In this document: positions 1 to 6,317 of the stretch, one piece after another
How positions within the stretch are numbered: the first letter of the stretch is position 1
Layout of the letters: the number at the start of each line of letters is the position of its first letter
IMG/VR virus record: IMGVR_UViG_3300035659_000082
Span: 1 to 27,652 of that record
Reading direction: 5' to 3' (one strand)
DNA length: 27,652 bases
From: a virus
Notes under the pieces: model-generated
What the model saw: only the letters and a program-made list of their open reading frames with translations
What the model was told of the DNA's origin: nothing
Databases searched by the model: none
Translations under genes and position numbers: made by a program

Positions 1-2
1 CT

Positions 3-698
3 GGGGTGTCTGCAAGAACACTCGGCAAAGCCGCGAAGGTGGTTGAGGCTGCCGAGGCAGACCCGGAGAAGTTCGCGCCACTCCTTGAGGAGATGGATCG
101 GACGGGGAAGGTTGATCCGTCATACCGAAAACTCGTGAAGGCCGAGCGCAAGGCCAATCCTCCTCTACCCACGGCTGGCAAGTATCGGGTGCTCTACGCT
201 GACCCGCCGTGGCCTTATGAAGATCACGGCGCCACCGTCTCCGAGAACTACGGCGGCGCGGTCAAGCACTATCCCACCATGACCATCGAGGAGATATGCG
301 CATTACCCGTGGCGCAGATCGCGGAGAAGGATAGCGTCCTGTTCCTCTGGGCGACTTCGCCGAAGCTCAACGAGGTCTTCGCGATCATCTCGGCGTGGGG
401 ATTCGCCTACAAGACCTCGATGGTCTGGAACAAGGACGCGCACAACTACGGCTATTATGTGAGTGTTCGCCACGAGTTGTTGCTGATCTCCACACGCGGA
501 TCGTGTCGCCCGGACATAGAGGAACTGCTTCCATCGGTCGTCACCATCAAGCGGTCCAACGTCCACTCCGAGAAGCCGGAGCACTTTCGCGGGATGATTG
601 ACCGGATGTACACCTACGGCAATCGGATAGAGCTGTTCGCCCGTGGCGCTGTTCCCGGTCCGTGGGTTGCTTGGGGATTGGAGGCCGACCATGCCTGA
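3..698 (+). CDS. MT-A70 family adenine DNA methyltransferase, 5' end cut by window
   Basis: MT-A70 enzymes transfer a methyl group from S-adenosylmethionine to the N6 of adenine; phage members methylate DNA, often to evade restriction. The catalytic DPPW motif is at about residues 66-69 counted from the GTG at 6, followed by the family's YGGA..HYPTM and LFLWAT segments. The frame is open to the window edge. The first visible residues (GVSARTLGKAAKV) look like the end of a ParB/Spo0J-type helix-turn-helix, which some phage MT-A70 proteins carry at the N-terminus. I therefore think the GTG at 6 is internal and the gene starts upstream. Its last 8 bases overlap the next gene. The family call is firm; the target site cannot be read from sequence. 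Confidence 0.88.
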   Translation, partial: GVSARTLGKAAKVVEAAEADPEKFAPLLEEMDRTGKVDPSYRKLVKAERKANPPLPTAGKYRVLYADPPWPYEDHGATVSENYGGAVKHYPTMTIEEICALPVAQIAEKDSVLFLWATSPKLNEVFAIISAWGFAYKTSMVWNKDAHNYGYYVSVRHELLLISTRGSCRPDIEELLPSVVTIKRSNVHSEKPEHFRGMIDRMYTYGNRIELFARGAVPGPWVAWGLEADHA

Positions 699-1257
699 GC
701 AGGTCCGACACGACGGTCGGAAGTTGCTGGAGGAAGTCAACTCCAAACCGGTGCGCAACCTGATCCGCTACATACTCAGGACGCACCTGCCACTGACCAA
801 GCATCTGACGTTTACCTTTGGGGAGTGGCGGGGCGGCGCGGATACCGACGTGACCGTGCGGCTGGACGATATAAAGGTGGAGGTCAAGTACCGCTTCCCC
901 GATAGTTTCCGGTATGCGAAACGCGATCTCCTGATGGAGTGTGTTCACCGAACCGACCTCCACACTCCGGGATGGGCGTACTACTCCGACGACGACTACC
1001 TGCTCGTGATCTTCGCCAACGGTCGGTCGGGTTGGGTGTTCCACCTGTTCCGCTGGAAAGGGTGCCTCAAGGATTGGTGGCTTGACCACGCGGCGGAATA
1101 TGCGGATACCGAAAGACCCGCTCTGAATACGAATCTCAGGGGCGAAGATACGACTACCCTCAATCGGTTCGTGCCACTCGGCGACATCCCGATCCGCTTC
1201 GTGGTAGCACTTAACGGTTGGATCGCCGATCCGCGAGCACGGGAGGAAGCGGCATGA
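691..1257 (+). CDS. Unknown protein with PD-(D/E)XK-like EVK motif
   Basis: A 188-residue protein I cannot assign to a named family. The ATG at 691 is chosen because GGAG lies 8 bases upstream and it overlaps the preceding stop by 8 bases; an upstream in-frame start at 643 would lie deep inside the methyltransferase gene. Residues 51-66 read DTDVTV...KVEVKYR. This D-x(n)-E-x-K pattern on adjacent strands recalls the PD-(D/E)XK nuclease core, with aromatic-rich strands after it. A nuclease paired with the methyltransferase just upstream could be a restriction-like pair, but that is inference. The gene ends in an ATGA overlap with a possible start at 1254. Confidence 0.62.
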   Translation: MPEQVRHDGRKLLEEVNSKPVRNLIRYILRTHLPLTKHLTFTFGEWRGGADTDVTVRLDDIKVEVKYRFPDSFRYAKRDLLMECVHRTDLHTPGWAYYSDDDYLLVIFANGRSGWVFHLFRWKGCLKDWWLDHAAEYADTERPALNTNLRGEDTTTLNRFVPLGDIPIRFVVALNGWIADPRAREEAA

Positions 1258-1433
1258 CAGTGAATACTTTGGCCCGCGCTACAGCTTCGTGCAGCACTCC
1301 AACGACCAGCCAAGGGTGCGGGCCTTCAATTTGCCCTGCGCAAGACAACAGAATACCGAGTCGGAGAGCAGATCGAGCGGAGCAGACGCGCGGGGCAATT
1401 CAATTCAGACAAACAGACGAGGAGGCAAACGAG
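1258..1433 (+). other. Intergenic stretch, possible decayed gene
   Basis: No confident gene. The ATG at 1254 is coupled to the upstream stop and has a good ribosome site, but its frame is low-complexity. Two other frames look more like protein: one reads EYFGPRYSFVQHSNDQPRV from about 1263, the other reads FALRKTTEYRVGEQIERS near its 3' end. A gene broken by indels would give this picture, though chance open frames in GC-rich DNA could too. An 11-base helix with one G.U pair (1331-1341 with 1388-1398) is the only clear structure. Confidence 0.3.
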
Positions 1434-1694
1434 ATGATTAAACTGGGAAGCATGGTCCGCGACAAGATCACCGGGTTCGTCGGCATCGCCATCGGGCGTA
1501 CGACGTGGCTCAACGGATGCAACCGGTGGGGCGTTCAGGGGCTGGACCTGCATGAGGGCAGACCAACGGAAGTCGTGTGGATTGACTCGGTGCAGCTTGC
1601 GGTGGTTCCCGACGAGCAGACGCCAGCTACTAAAGCGACCGGGACCGAGGTAGGGGGCCCGCAGCAAGATCCTCCCCCATTGACGGGAGGTTAG
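1434..1694 (+). CDS. Small conserved phage protein (GF.GIA-type)
   Basis: An 86-residue protein. The stretch VRDKITGFVGIAIGRTTWLN followed by NGC.RWGVQGLDL resembles a widespread small phage protein of unknown role, whose members read roughly V.DK.TGF.GI...RT..LNGC..YGV. The start at 1434 follows GAGGAGG at 1418-1424. An alternative start at 1254, in ATGA overlap with the previous gene and behind GGGAGGA, would add 60 residues in the same frame. Those residues are low-complexity and not protein-like, so I prefer 1434. The C-terminus (TPATKATGTEVGG) looks disordered. Function unknown. Confidence 0.72.
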   Translation: MIKLGSMVRDKITGFVGIAIGRTTWLNGCNRWGVQGLDLHEGRPTEVVWIDSVQLAVVPDEQTPATKATGTEVGGPQQDPPPLTGG

Positions 1695-1698
1695 TTTT
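1671..1698 (+). terminator. Weak terminator-like hairpin
   Basis: CCTCCC (1671-1676) can pair with GGGAGG (1685-1690), and TTAGTTTT follows at 1691-1698. The hairpin overlaps the stop of the upstream gene. The stem is short and the T-run is interrupted, so termination is likely to be partial at most. Confidence 0.35.
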
Positions 1699-1835
1699 CG
1701 GCGAAGCCAGGTCGGAGGACTCGCCAGCGTCGGAGGGACCAGTGAGAGGCAAAATCGTTCGGCGACGGTGTACAACGGTGACTGACAAACTAAGGCTTTG
1801 CGCCGAACTACTGGCCTTCGCGTGGTCCCTCCGGC
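1691..1835 (+). ncRNA. Possible divergent third copy of the crossed three-helix RNA
   Basis: Three complementary pairs again appear in parallel order. A is 1691-1697 with 1787-1793 (7 bp). B is 1701-1708 with 1813-1821 (8 bp, one bulge). C is 1729-1741 with 1823-1835 (13 bp, one G.U pair). The A-B gap (3), B-C gap (20) and B'-C' gap (1) fit the copies at 3328 and 6901. The C-A' gap (45) and A'-B' gap (19) do not, though an extra 8-bp helix (1757-1764 with 1801-1808) would shorten them. No promoter is visible just upstream. This is much weaker than the other two copies. Alternative pairings exist, and a protein-like frame (FAPNYWPSRGPSGNQMWTL) overlaps the region. Confidence 0.35.
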
Positions 1836-1910
1836 AACCAGATGTGGACGCTCACGGACGAGCGAGTCTTGCCACGGATGGCACCACCACCTTATCGAGA
1901 GGAGGCGTGA

Positions 1911-2102
1911 ATGCTATACATCGTTCTTGAGGAGGAATGCCCGACCTGTCAGGCGGGCCGAGTCTATGATCCCTCTGTCTGCCCGATCTGCTACGGAGAG
2001 GGATTCGAGGTGAGGCGCTTTAGCTTGTCGGACTTCAAGGCATTGCTGGAGAGTGCGGAGGAGGGCAAAGGCGATGAGACTCCGATTCCAGTTGCGGGTT
2101 GA
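1911..2102 (+). CDS. Small zinc-ribbon-like protein
   Basis: A 63-residue protein with two CxxC knuckles (CPTC near residue 10 and CPIC near residue 24) followed by YGEGFE. This spacing resembles DnaJ-type or rubredoxin-like zinc knuckles. The ATG directly abuts an upstream TGA and follows GAGGAGG. Its C-terminal acidic stretch (SAEEGKGDE) overlaps the start of the next small gene. The role is unknown; such proteins are common in phage accessory regions. Confidence 0.7.
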   Translation: MLYIVLEEECPTCQAGRVYDPSVCPICYGEGFEVRRFSLSDFKALLESAEEGKGDETPIPVAG

Positions 2103-2211
2103 CGAGTTGATGCATCGCGGGGTGCTGTGGCTGGGGCTGATGCTGGCCTGGGCGCTGAGTCCGGGGATAGGCAAACGAGATGTGGAGGCACTAGATGACC
2201 AAAGTGACTGA
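2074..2211 (+). CDS. Small single-pass membrane protein
   Basis: A 45-residue reading frame with GGAGGG upstream of its ATG. It overlaps the preceding gene by 29 bases and the following gene by 17. Residues 14-33 (HRGVLWLGLMLAWALSPGIG) form one hydrophobic helix, with a basic N-terminus and an acidic C-terminus. No family is recognised. The ribosome site and the coupled layout support translation, but the gene is short and could be spurious. Confidence 0.45.
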   Translation: MRLRFQLRVDELMHRGVLWLGLMLAWALSPGIGKRDVEALDDQSD

Positions 2212-2431
2212 AACACAGTGCGATTGCGGATGTGGGGCGTCCACGTCAGACCGCATGACCCTTGGGTGGATTGATCTATGGGTGCGCTCGGCGTTCGTGG
2301 TTGTTGAGACTCTCGGTGACGACGTTGAGGACGTGACGATCATGTTCGAGGACCATTACCACTTCCGCTCTCCTAAGTGCATCACCCGATTCATAACCGA
2401 TGCGATTGCCGACGCGAAGGAGTCGCACTGA
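2195..2431 (+). CDS. Small cysteine-rich protein, tandem paralogue 1
   Basis: A 78-residue protein with an N-terminal CDCGCG cluster and a later SPKCITRF segment that may complete a metal site. It ends ADAKESH, nearly the same as AEAKESH in the next gene. The two also share a D/N-terminal cysteine pair, a central strand region and a late cysteine near RF/RNW, so they look like diverged tandem duplicates. GGAGG precedes the ATG. Function unknown. Confidence 0.7.
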   Translation: MTKVTETQCDCGCGASTSDRMTLGWIDLWVRSAFVVVETLGDDVEDVTIMFEDHYHFRSPKCITRFITDAIADAKESH

Positions 2432-2658
2432 TGAGCAGAGTTGAGGTCTTCAGATGCGACGGTCCCGACTGTTCGGAGTCGTGCGAAGGACAACTGGGTG
2501 ATGGTTGGATCACGGCCACGGGCGGCACAATCACCTTCCTTGCGCGGGATGCCGAGGACAAACATATTCCCAAACCTTCGAGTCATTGGTGCTCGTCTGC
2601 CTGCCTGAGGAACTGGGCCGATATGATGCTCGCCGAAGCGAAGGAGTCGCACTGATGA
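2414..2658 (+). repeat. 21-base direct repeat at two gene junctions
   Basis: The 21 bases at 2414-2434 recur exactly at 2638-2658, and the first 11 bases recur once more near 2789. Each full copy encodes the AKESH C-terminus, carries AAGGAG and supplies the TGATG junction to the next gene. The repeat probably dates from the gene duplication and is kept because it starts the next gene. Confidence 0.8.
2431..2655 (+). CDS. Small cysteine-rich protein, tandem paralogue 2
   Basis: A 74-residue protein that starts in a TGATG overlap with its neighbour. It has cysteine pairs CDGPDC and HWCSSACLRNW, typical of a small zinc-binding fold (the C-terminal WCS.C...W pattern recalls MYM/TRASH-like knuckles). 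Its ribosome site AAGGAG lies in the end of the upstream coding region. Because of a shared 21-base repeat, the same site starts the gene after it. Function unknown. Confidence 0.7.
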   Translation: MSRVEVFRCDGPDCSESCEGQLGDGWITATGGTITFLARDAEDKHIPKPSSHWCSSACLRNWADMMLAEAKESH

Positions 2659-2819
2659 AACCACCTGATTGGACGGGCGCTTTATGCGTCCTTACCGGCT
2701 TGATGATAGCGGCCCTGTTGGGCCTGCTCGTAGATTGGCTACACGAGCGGCGGGCGGCGCGTGAGTATTGGGCGCAGGATCATCGCGGCGAAGGAGTCCG
2801 CAGGAAGGAGCGGCGATGA
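2655..2819 (+). CDS. Small single-pass membrane protein
   Basis: A 54-residue protein. Residues about 8-28 (ALCVLTGLMIAALLGLLVDW) form a transmembrane helix, followed by a highly basic tail rich in arginine. The predicted topology is N-out, C-in. It starts in a TGATG junction with AAGGAG upstream. It is too short and too isolated from lysis genes to call a holin. Function unknown. Confidence 0.6.
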   Translation: MKPPDWTGALCVLTGLMIAALLGLLVDWLHERRAAREYWAQDHRGEGVRRKERR

Positions 2820-2908
2820 CGCAATTCGACAGATAGACCGAGAGCCGCAAGCCCTCACGGGTAGCGGCCCTCAGCGGACAACCCAATTGTCAAAGGAGAT
2901 CATAGACG
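2820..2908 (+). other. Short spacer with hairpin and 12-base repeat
   Basis: A GC-rich hairpin forms from GCCGC and GCGGC around an inner CCC/GGG stem, at about 2846-2874. A 12-base direct repeat (CCCAATTGTCAA) occurs at 2882-2893 and 2916-2927, on either side of the next start codon. The ribosome site AAAGGAG follows the first repeat. No T-run follows the hairpin. Confidence 0.4.
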
Positions 2909-3268
2909 ATGGAATCCCAATTGTCAATACCGATTCAGAACAACGAGACGAACCGCCAGATTCACGCGGCGGTCGAGTGGATCACCAAGTGCCTCGGTAG
3001 GATGGAGACTATCGAGGACCACACCTATCATTACCGCCTCGACGATCTCTCTCTCGTCTGGTGGCGAGATGAGGAATCTTCGACCATCTATCAGGACTTC
3101 CAGGTCCTATTCGCCGGGCGCGGCACGACGTGGACCTTGATTCATGATGGTGATTGGATTGCCAGATTACTGACCTTTGCGGAGGACCAACGGCGACTCG
3201 CCGAGGAGCGCTTTCGCGACGGAGAACAGTTCAGGACCAAGCTCAGGACCGGATACGCCGTGCGCTGA
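2909..3268 (+). CDS. Unknown soluble phage protein
   Basis: A 119-residue protein starting behind AAAGGAG. It has a tryptophan-rich central beta region (LVWWRDEESSTIYQDFQVLF) and a charged C-terminal helix (EDQRRLAEERFRDGEQFRTK). No family is recognised and there is no signal peptide or membrane segment. It is the last gene before the first strong promoter. Confidence 0.65.
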   Translation: MESQLSIPIQNNETNRQIHAAVEWITKCLGRMETIEDHTYHYRLDDLSLVWWRDEESSTIYQDFQVLFAGRGTTWTLIHDGDWIARLLTFAEDQRRLAEERFRDGEQFRTKLRTGYAVR

Positions 3269-3293
3269 CTATGGCGCGTCGTGGGAATTTGGC

Positions 3294-3322
3294 TTGACAC
3301 TACGAGCCGATGGTGATACAAT
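3294..3322 (+). promoter_or_regulatory. Consensus sigma-70 promoter
   Basis: TTGACA at 3294-3299 and TACAAT at 3317-3322 are separated by exactly 17 bases. The -35 box is perfect and the -10 box has five of six consensus bases. Predicted +1 is about 3329, the first bases of the left arm of the structured leader. It should be active with host polymerase alone, which suits early expression. Confidence 0.85.
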
Positions 3323-3327
3323 ATGCC

Positions 3328-3422
3328 TGTCGAGGGAACGAACAAGCCGCCACATACCAAACTCTTTGTGCCTGATCGGGCGAACGTTCCCTCGACAAGA
3401 ACGCGGCTTCCCGGTCGGGCAC
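3328..3422 (+). ncRNA. Structured leader RNA with three mutually crossing helices, copy 1
   Basis: Three complementary pairs occur in parallel order. A is 3328-3340 with 3385-3397 (13 perfect pairs). B is 3344-3350 with 3403-3409 (7 perfect). C is 3368-3380 with 3410-3422 (13 pairs, two of them G.U). The gaps are A-3-B-17-C-4-A'-5-B'-0-C'. Every helix crosses the other two, so this is a pseudoknot, not nested hairpins. The G.U pairs point to function as RNA, not DNA. Transcription should begin at the first base of A. C' ends 20 bases before the HNH start codon and just before its ribosome site, so it may act in cis on translation or as a free RNA. The same layout with different sequence recurs at 6901-7014. 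I do not recognise it as a known RNA class. Confidence 0.72.
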
Positions 3423-3442
3423 ATTCCGTTTGGAGGTATCTG

Positions 3443-3922
3443 ATGACTCTCGAAGAACGGTTTTGGTCGCATGTCAAGAAGGGCGGTCCTGATGAATGCT
3501 GGGAATGCTCAGGTTCCCCGGGACCGGGTGGCTACGGCCGCATTACGATTGGACGAAAAAACATTGCGGCACACCGGATGGCATATCAACTCGCAGTTGG
3601 TCCCATCCCCGACCGTCTCTACATATTGCACTCGTGCGACAATCGAAGGTGCTGCAACCCCGCACATCTACATCCAGGGACTCACCGAGAGAATGCGCGC
3701 GAGGCGGTGGATAGGCTCGGCATGAATTGCGGGGAGCGCAACGGTCAGGCGAAGTTGACCCCTGCGGATGTCCTCGCTATCTGCCAACTCTACGTCCCCA
3801 GGCGCGTAACCTATCGAGAACTGGCGAGCCGATTCGGAGTCTGCCCGATGCAGGTATGTCGGATTGTCCAGGGCGAACGGTGGGCGCGGGTAACCAAGGT
3901 GGCGCATGTGGCCACACGCTGA
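3443..3922 (+). CDS. HNH endonuclease, homing-type, with C-terminal helix-turn-helix
   Basis: A 159-residue HNH_3-type nuclease like the free-standing homing endonucleases found in phages. The core LHSCDNRRCCNPAHL at residues 62-76 supplies the HNH residues (H63, N72, H75) together with cysteines. The upstream YGRITIGRKN..AHRMAYQL strand-helix is typical. The C-terminal part (residues about 107-150, TPADVLAIC...TYRELASRFGV) is a DNA-binding helix-turn-helix. The ATG at 3443 follows TGGAGG; longer in-frame starts would lie in the structured leader. It is expected to cut or nick DNA at a recognised site. It has its own promoter and leader, which suggests an independently acquired unit. Confidence 0.85.
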   Translation: MTLEERFWSHVKKGGPDECWECSGSPGPGGYGRITIGRKNIAAHRMAYQLAVGPIPDRLYILHSCDNRRCCNPAHLHPGTHRENAREAVDRLGMNCGERNGQAKLTPADVLAICQLYVPRRVTYRELASRFGVCPMQVCRIVQGERWARVTKVAHVATR

Positions 3923-4142
3923 CCCCGGAGCCTCCTGGGAGCCTGTGGGTGCCGGTTGGTGGCTCTACACGAAATCTGATGGCGAAGGATATGTCGTCAA
4001 GGGGTTCGACGGGCAATGCAGTTGCTTTGGCTATAAGCGATGGGCGCACTGCAAGCATATTGATTGGCTGGAGGAATATTATGAACAACGGAGATACGAG
4101 CAAGGCGCTCGCGCCGCGCGAAAACGCGGACGAGCTGCGTAG
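3906..4142 (+). CDS. SWIM-type zinc-finger protein
   Basis: A 78-residue protein with the SWIM pattern CxCx(n)CxH in CSCFGYKRWAHCKHI (residues about 38-52), preceded by the usual strand GYVVKGFDGQ. SWIM fingers bind DNA or proteins and occur in recombination-associated factors. The C-terminus is strongly basic. It overlaps the HNH gene by 17 bases and the next gene by 62. The neighbours (directionality factor, Gam-like protein) suggest a role in recombination; that is inference. Confidence 0.75.
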   Translation: MWPHADPGASWEPVGAGWWLYTKSDGEGYVVKGFDGQCSCFGYKRWAHCKHIDWLEEYYEQRRYEQGARAARKRGRAA

Positions 4143-5343
4143 CAGGATAGAATCAGAAGTGCCGGCGTTGGTCGGCGGATTCCAACTGGGACCGCGCCGG
4201 CTGGCGAGGGTTGGAAAATTGCATCTGGGCTACAAGGTGAGTCAGGTGCGAGCCTCGGACGGCAAAGAAGTCACCTACCCGAAGGAGTGTAGTTGGTTCG
4301 TCTTCGAGGACTCCGAGGTCGAGGCGGCCCTGGTCGCCGCGGCCAAAACCTCGGATGTTGTCGAGGTAGATGGCGCCGCGCATGTCACGGCACTGGAGAT
4401 CATCTTCCCCCTGAACATTATCAAGGAGAACGCGGAGGTAGTCTTCGCGCAATACAACAGCAAACGCCAATGCCTCTGCACGAGCAGGGATGGCGTGACC
4501 GCCCGGCAGATGAACCCAGAGACGGGGAAGATCACGGAGATTCCGTGCCTCAACGAGCAATGCCCGAAACGGCAGACGACTGAGAAGAAGCGGGCCGATT
4601 GCTCGGAGGTCATGCGGATGAGATTCATCATCCCCTCTATCCCGCCCCTGGGCGTTTGGCAACTCGACACTGGTTCTACCTGGTCCAAGAACAGCGTGCT
4701 CGGGTATATGCGCACGCTGCAAGCGGAGATCACTTGCGGGCAACTCTCCGGTATCCGGCTGAGGCTGTCCCGTGCCTCGCAGATGATCCCGGACAAGAAC
4801 ACAAAGCGGCTCCAACAGCACTGGCCCCTTCACCTCGTGGCCAACATCAGCTACGACAACTACGCGGAGACACTGGCCAAGGCAAGGGCGATGACCTATA
4901 AGCCGGAGGATGTTGAAGAGTTCGACGAGGAGCCGGACGAGACCATCGTCCCGACGAACGGCGATGGTGTGATAGTTGACCCGGAGAGTGGCGAGATCCT
5001 GCTTCCCGAGGAACAGCCGATGGACGCGGAATTCACACCCGCCGGTGAACCCGAGGATGAACCCGTGGGCGAGCCGCCAGCACCAGCACCCGCGGTGGAA
5101 CCCAAGCCGCCGGGAGACAAACCCACCAACAACGAGCAGGTTAATGTCATCCTCGGATTGGCCGAGCGAGTCTGGACCGACCGGGAGACGGCGGCGAGCG
5201 AGTTCAAAGCGTGGCTCGCGCAATCGTTCGATGGTGCGGAGACCGTACGCCAGTTGACCTACCAGCAGGCGATGCGCGCCATCGCTGGCCTGCAGAAGAT
5301 ACTAAACGATCGGGCGAGAGCCGGGAAAGGGGCAAAGCGATGA
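4081..5343 (+). CDS. phiC31 Gp3-like recombination directionality factor family protein
   Basis: A 420-residue protein. The N-terminal 300 residues follow the Gp3-like family: RRLARVGKLHLGYK near residue 40, a KEVTYPKECSWFVF strand, an FPLNI...FAQY segment, a cysteine cluster (QCLC, PCLNEQC, ADC), FIIPSIPPLGVWQLDTGS and IRLRLS. In phiC31, Gp3 binds the serine integrase and switches it to excision; many lytic phages carry relatives of unknown role. An acidic, proline-rich linker is followed by a C-terminal helical domain (NNEQVNVILGLAERVW...LTYQQAMRAIAGL) like those at the ends of phage recombination proteins. GGAGG precedes the ATG at 4081. The frame is open further upstream, but that part overlaps HNH and SWIM and is not protein-like. 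Confidence 0.72.
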   Translation: MNNGDTSKALAPRENADELRSRIESEVPALVGGFQLGPRRLARVGKLHLGYKVSQVRASDGKEVTYPKECSWFVFEDSEVEAALVAAAKTSDVVEVDGAAHVTALEIIFPLNIIKENAEVVFAQYNSKRQCLCTSRDGVTARQMNPETGKITEIPCLNEQCPKRQTTEKKRADCSEVMRMRFIIPSIPPLGVWQLDTGSTWSKNSVLGYMRTLQAEITCGQLSGIRLRLSRASQMIPDKNTKRLQQHWPLHLVANISYDNYAETLAKARAMTYKPEDVEEFDEEPDETIVPTNGDGVIVDPESGEILLPEEQPMDAEFTPAGEPEDEPVGEPPAPAPAVEPKPPGDKPTNNEQVNVILGLAERVWTDRETAASEFKAWLAQSFDGAETVRQLTYQQAMRAIAGLQKILNDRARAGKGAKR

Positions 5344-5696
5344 GCAAACGCATAATCCACGGGGTCGAGGTAAACGTAAGGACGAAGCCGCTGGCTTCTG
5401 ACAGTTACAAGAAGTATCCCTGCGAGACGCCGGGATGTACCGACAAGGTGGAGGGTCACTGCGGACAAGAGAACTGGGTAAGTGCCTGGAAAATCCGCAA
5501 AGCATCTATCAAGGAGTTCGGGGCAGTGCTTTGCCTGGGGTGCCGGATGGAAAGGCGAGAGGACGCACGCGATCCTGCCGAGGTTGAGGCAGATCGGCGA
5601 TACTGGGAGGGGCGGAACAAACAGCTTGAGACCCTGACGCTTGATGATCTCATCAACGGCAGAACTGATGGCGGAGCGAAAGGGGCGAAGCGATGA
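5340..5696 (+). CDS. Unknown cysteine-containing protein
   Basis: A 118-residue protein coupled to the previous gene by an ATGA overlap, behind AAAGGGG. Cysteines in YPCETPGCTDKVEGHCGQ and VLCLGCRMER could form a zinc site. The C-terminal half is charged and helical (DPAEVEADRRYWEGRNKQLETLTLDDL). No family is recognised. The tail GGAKGAKR resembles the RAGKGAKR tail of the gene before it because both encode the ribosome site of the next gene. Confidence 0.65.
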   Translation: MSKRIIHGVEVNVRTKPLASDSYKKYPCETPGCTDKVEGHCGQENWVSAWKIRKASIKEFGAVLCLGCRMERREDARDPAEVEADRRYWEGRNKQLETLTLDDLINGRTDGGAKGAKR

Positions 5697-6307
5697 GCAC
5701 ACCAGAGCTGTCCTTCAGTGAGGTTGACCACCGACTTGCGGAGTTCCGGGCCGCGTGCCCGCACTCCGAGATCGTCTACGACGAGGAAGTCGGCGCGATT
5801 CTTGATACTGAGACCGGCGAGTTGCTCTGGGTGGCGCCGCCCGATCCCGCCCTCAGTGAGCGCGAGATTGCCGAGTGGGTTGGCGAGCGCCGGGCCAGGG
5901 CAAACGCGAGGCTGGCGGGGTTGGTCGCCGAGAAGGACGCGTGGTTGGAGAAGGTCGCCGCGCAATTCGACTCGCTCATCACCCGCAAGGTGAAGTATAT
6001 CGAGCACCTGGATGAGTCGTTCAGGCCAGTGCTCGACCGGCTGGCCCACCAGGAGCTCGGCGGCCGCAAGGAGCGGACCTGCCGGATCGGGCTATTGACG
6101 CTGCGGCTGCGGCGGACCAGGCCGCGGATTGATGTGGAGATCGAGCAGGTTGCGTTGGAGTGGGCGCGCGAGCACTGCGCCGGCGCGATCCGCACGACCG
6201 AGCGGCTACTAAAGTCGGAGATCCCGCCGGAACTGATCCAGGAGTTCGGCATCGAATCCGGCCTGAGCTATTACCCGGGCGGCGAGGACGAGCTGATTAT
6301 CGAGTAG
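5693..6307 (+). CDS. Mu Gam-like host-nuclease inhibitor
   Basis: A 204-residue protein. Mu Gam-type proteins bind double-stranded DNA ends and shield them from RecBCD-like exonucleases. The match lies in residues 60-180: a long coiled-coil helix (EREIAEWVGERRARANARLAGLVAEKD, given here in part), a second helix ending in SFRPVLDRLAHQEL, then GRKERTCRIGLLTLRLRRTR and EWAREHC..AIRTTERLLKSEI, the strand-plus-helix end typical of the family. It sits with the recombination genes, as expected. Other coiled-coil phage proteins such as Gp157 are less likely because they lack the RTCRIGLLTLR segment. Confidence 0.75.
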   Translation: MSTPELSFSEVDHRLAEFRAACPHSEIVYDEEVGAILDTETGELLWVAPPDPALSEREIAEWVGERRARANARLAGLVAEKDAWLEKVAAQFDSLITRKVKYIEHLDESFRPVLDRLAHQELGGRKERTCRIGLLTLRLRRTRPRIDVEIEQVALEWAREHCAGAIRTTERLLKSEIPPELIQEFGIESGLSYYPGGEDELIIE

Positions 6308-6317
6308 GAGGAGTTTG

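Noticed and set aside
1742-1930. 62-codon frame starting with GTG
   Set aside because: The sequence is low-complexity, overlaps other equally plausible frames and lies in the possible third RNA copy; no homology pattern is visible.
2655-2819. Holin
   Set aside because: A single short transmembrane helix with a basic tail is not enough, and no endolysin or spanin gene lies nearby.
3328-3922. IscB/OMEGA-type RNA-guided nuclease unit
   Set aside because: The HNH protein lacks RuvC and bridge-helix segments and is only 159 residues; the RNA layout does not resemble an omega RNA. Kept only as an open question about partnership.
3727-4080. 118-codon upstream extension of the directionality-factor gene
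   Set aside because: It overlaps HNH and SWIM coding, has no protein-like sequence, and the GGAGG before 4081 marks a better start.
4153-5223. 356-codon open frame on the minus strand
   Set aside because: It is antisense to the directionality-factor gene, is arginine- and leucine-heavy without domains, and lies within an otherwise one-direction cluster; typical GC-rich shadow frame.
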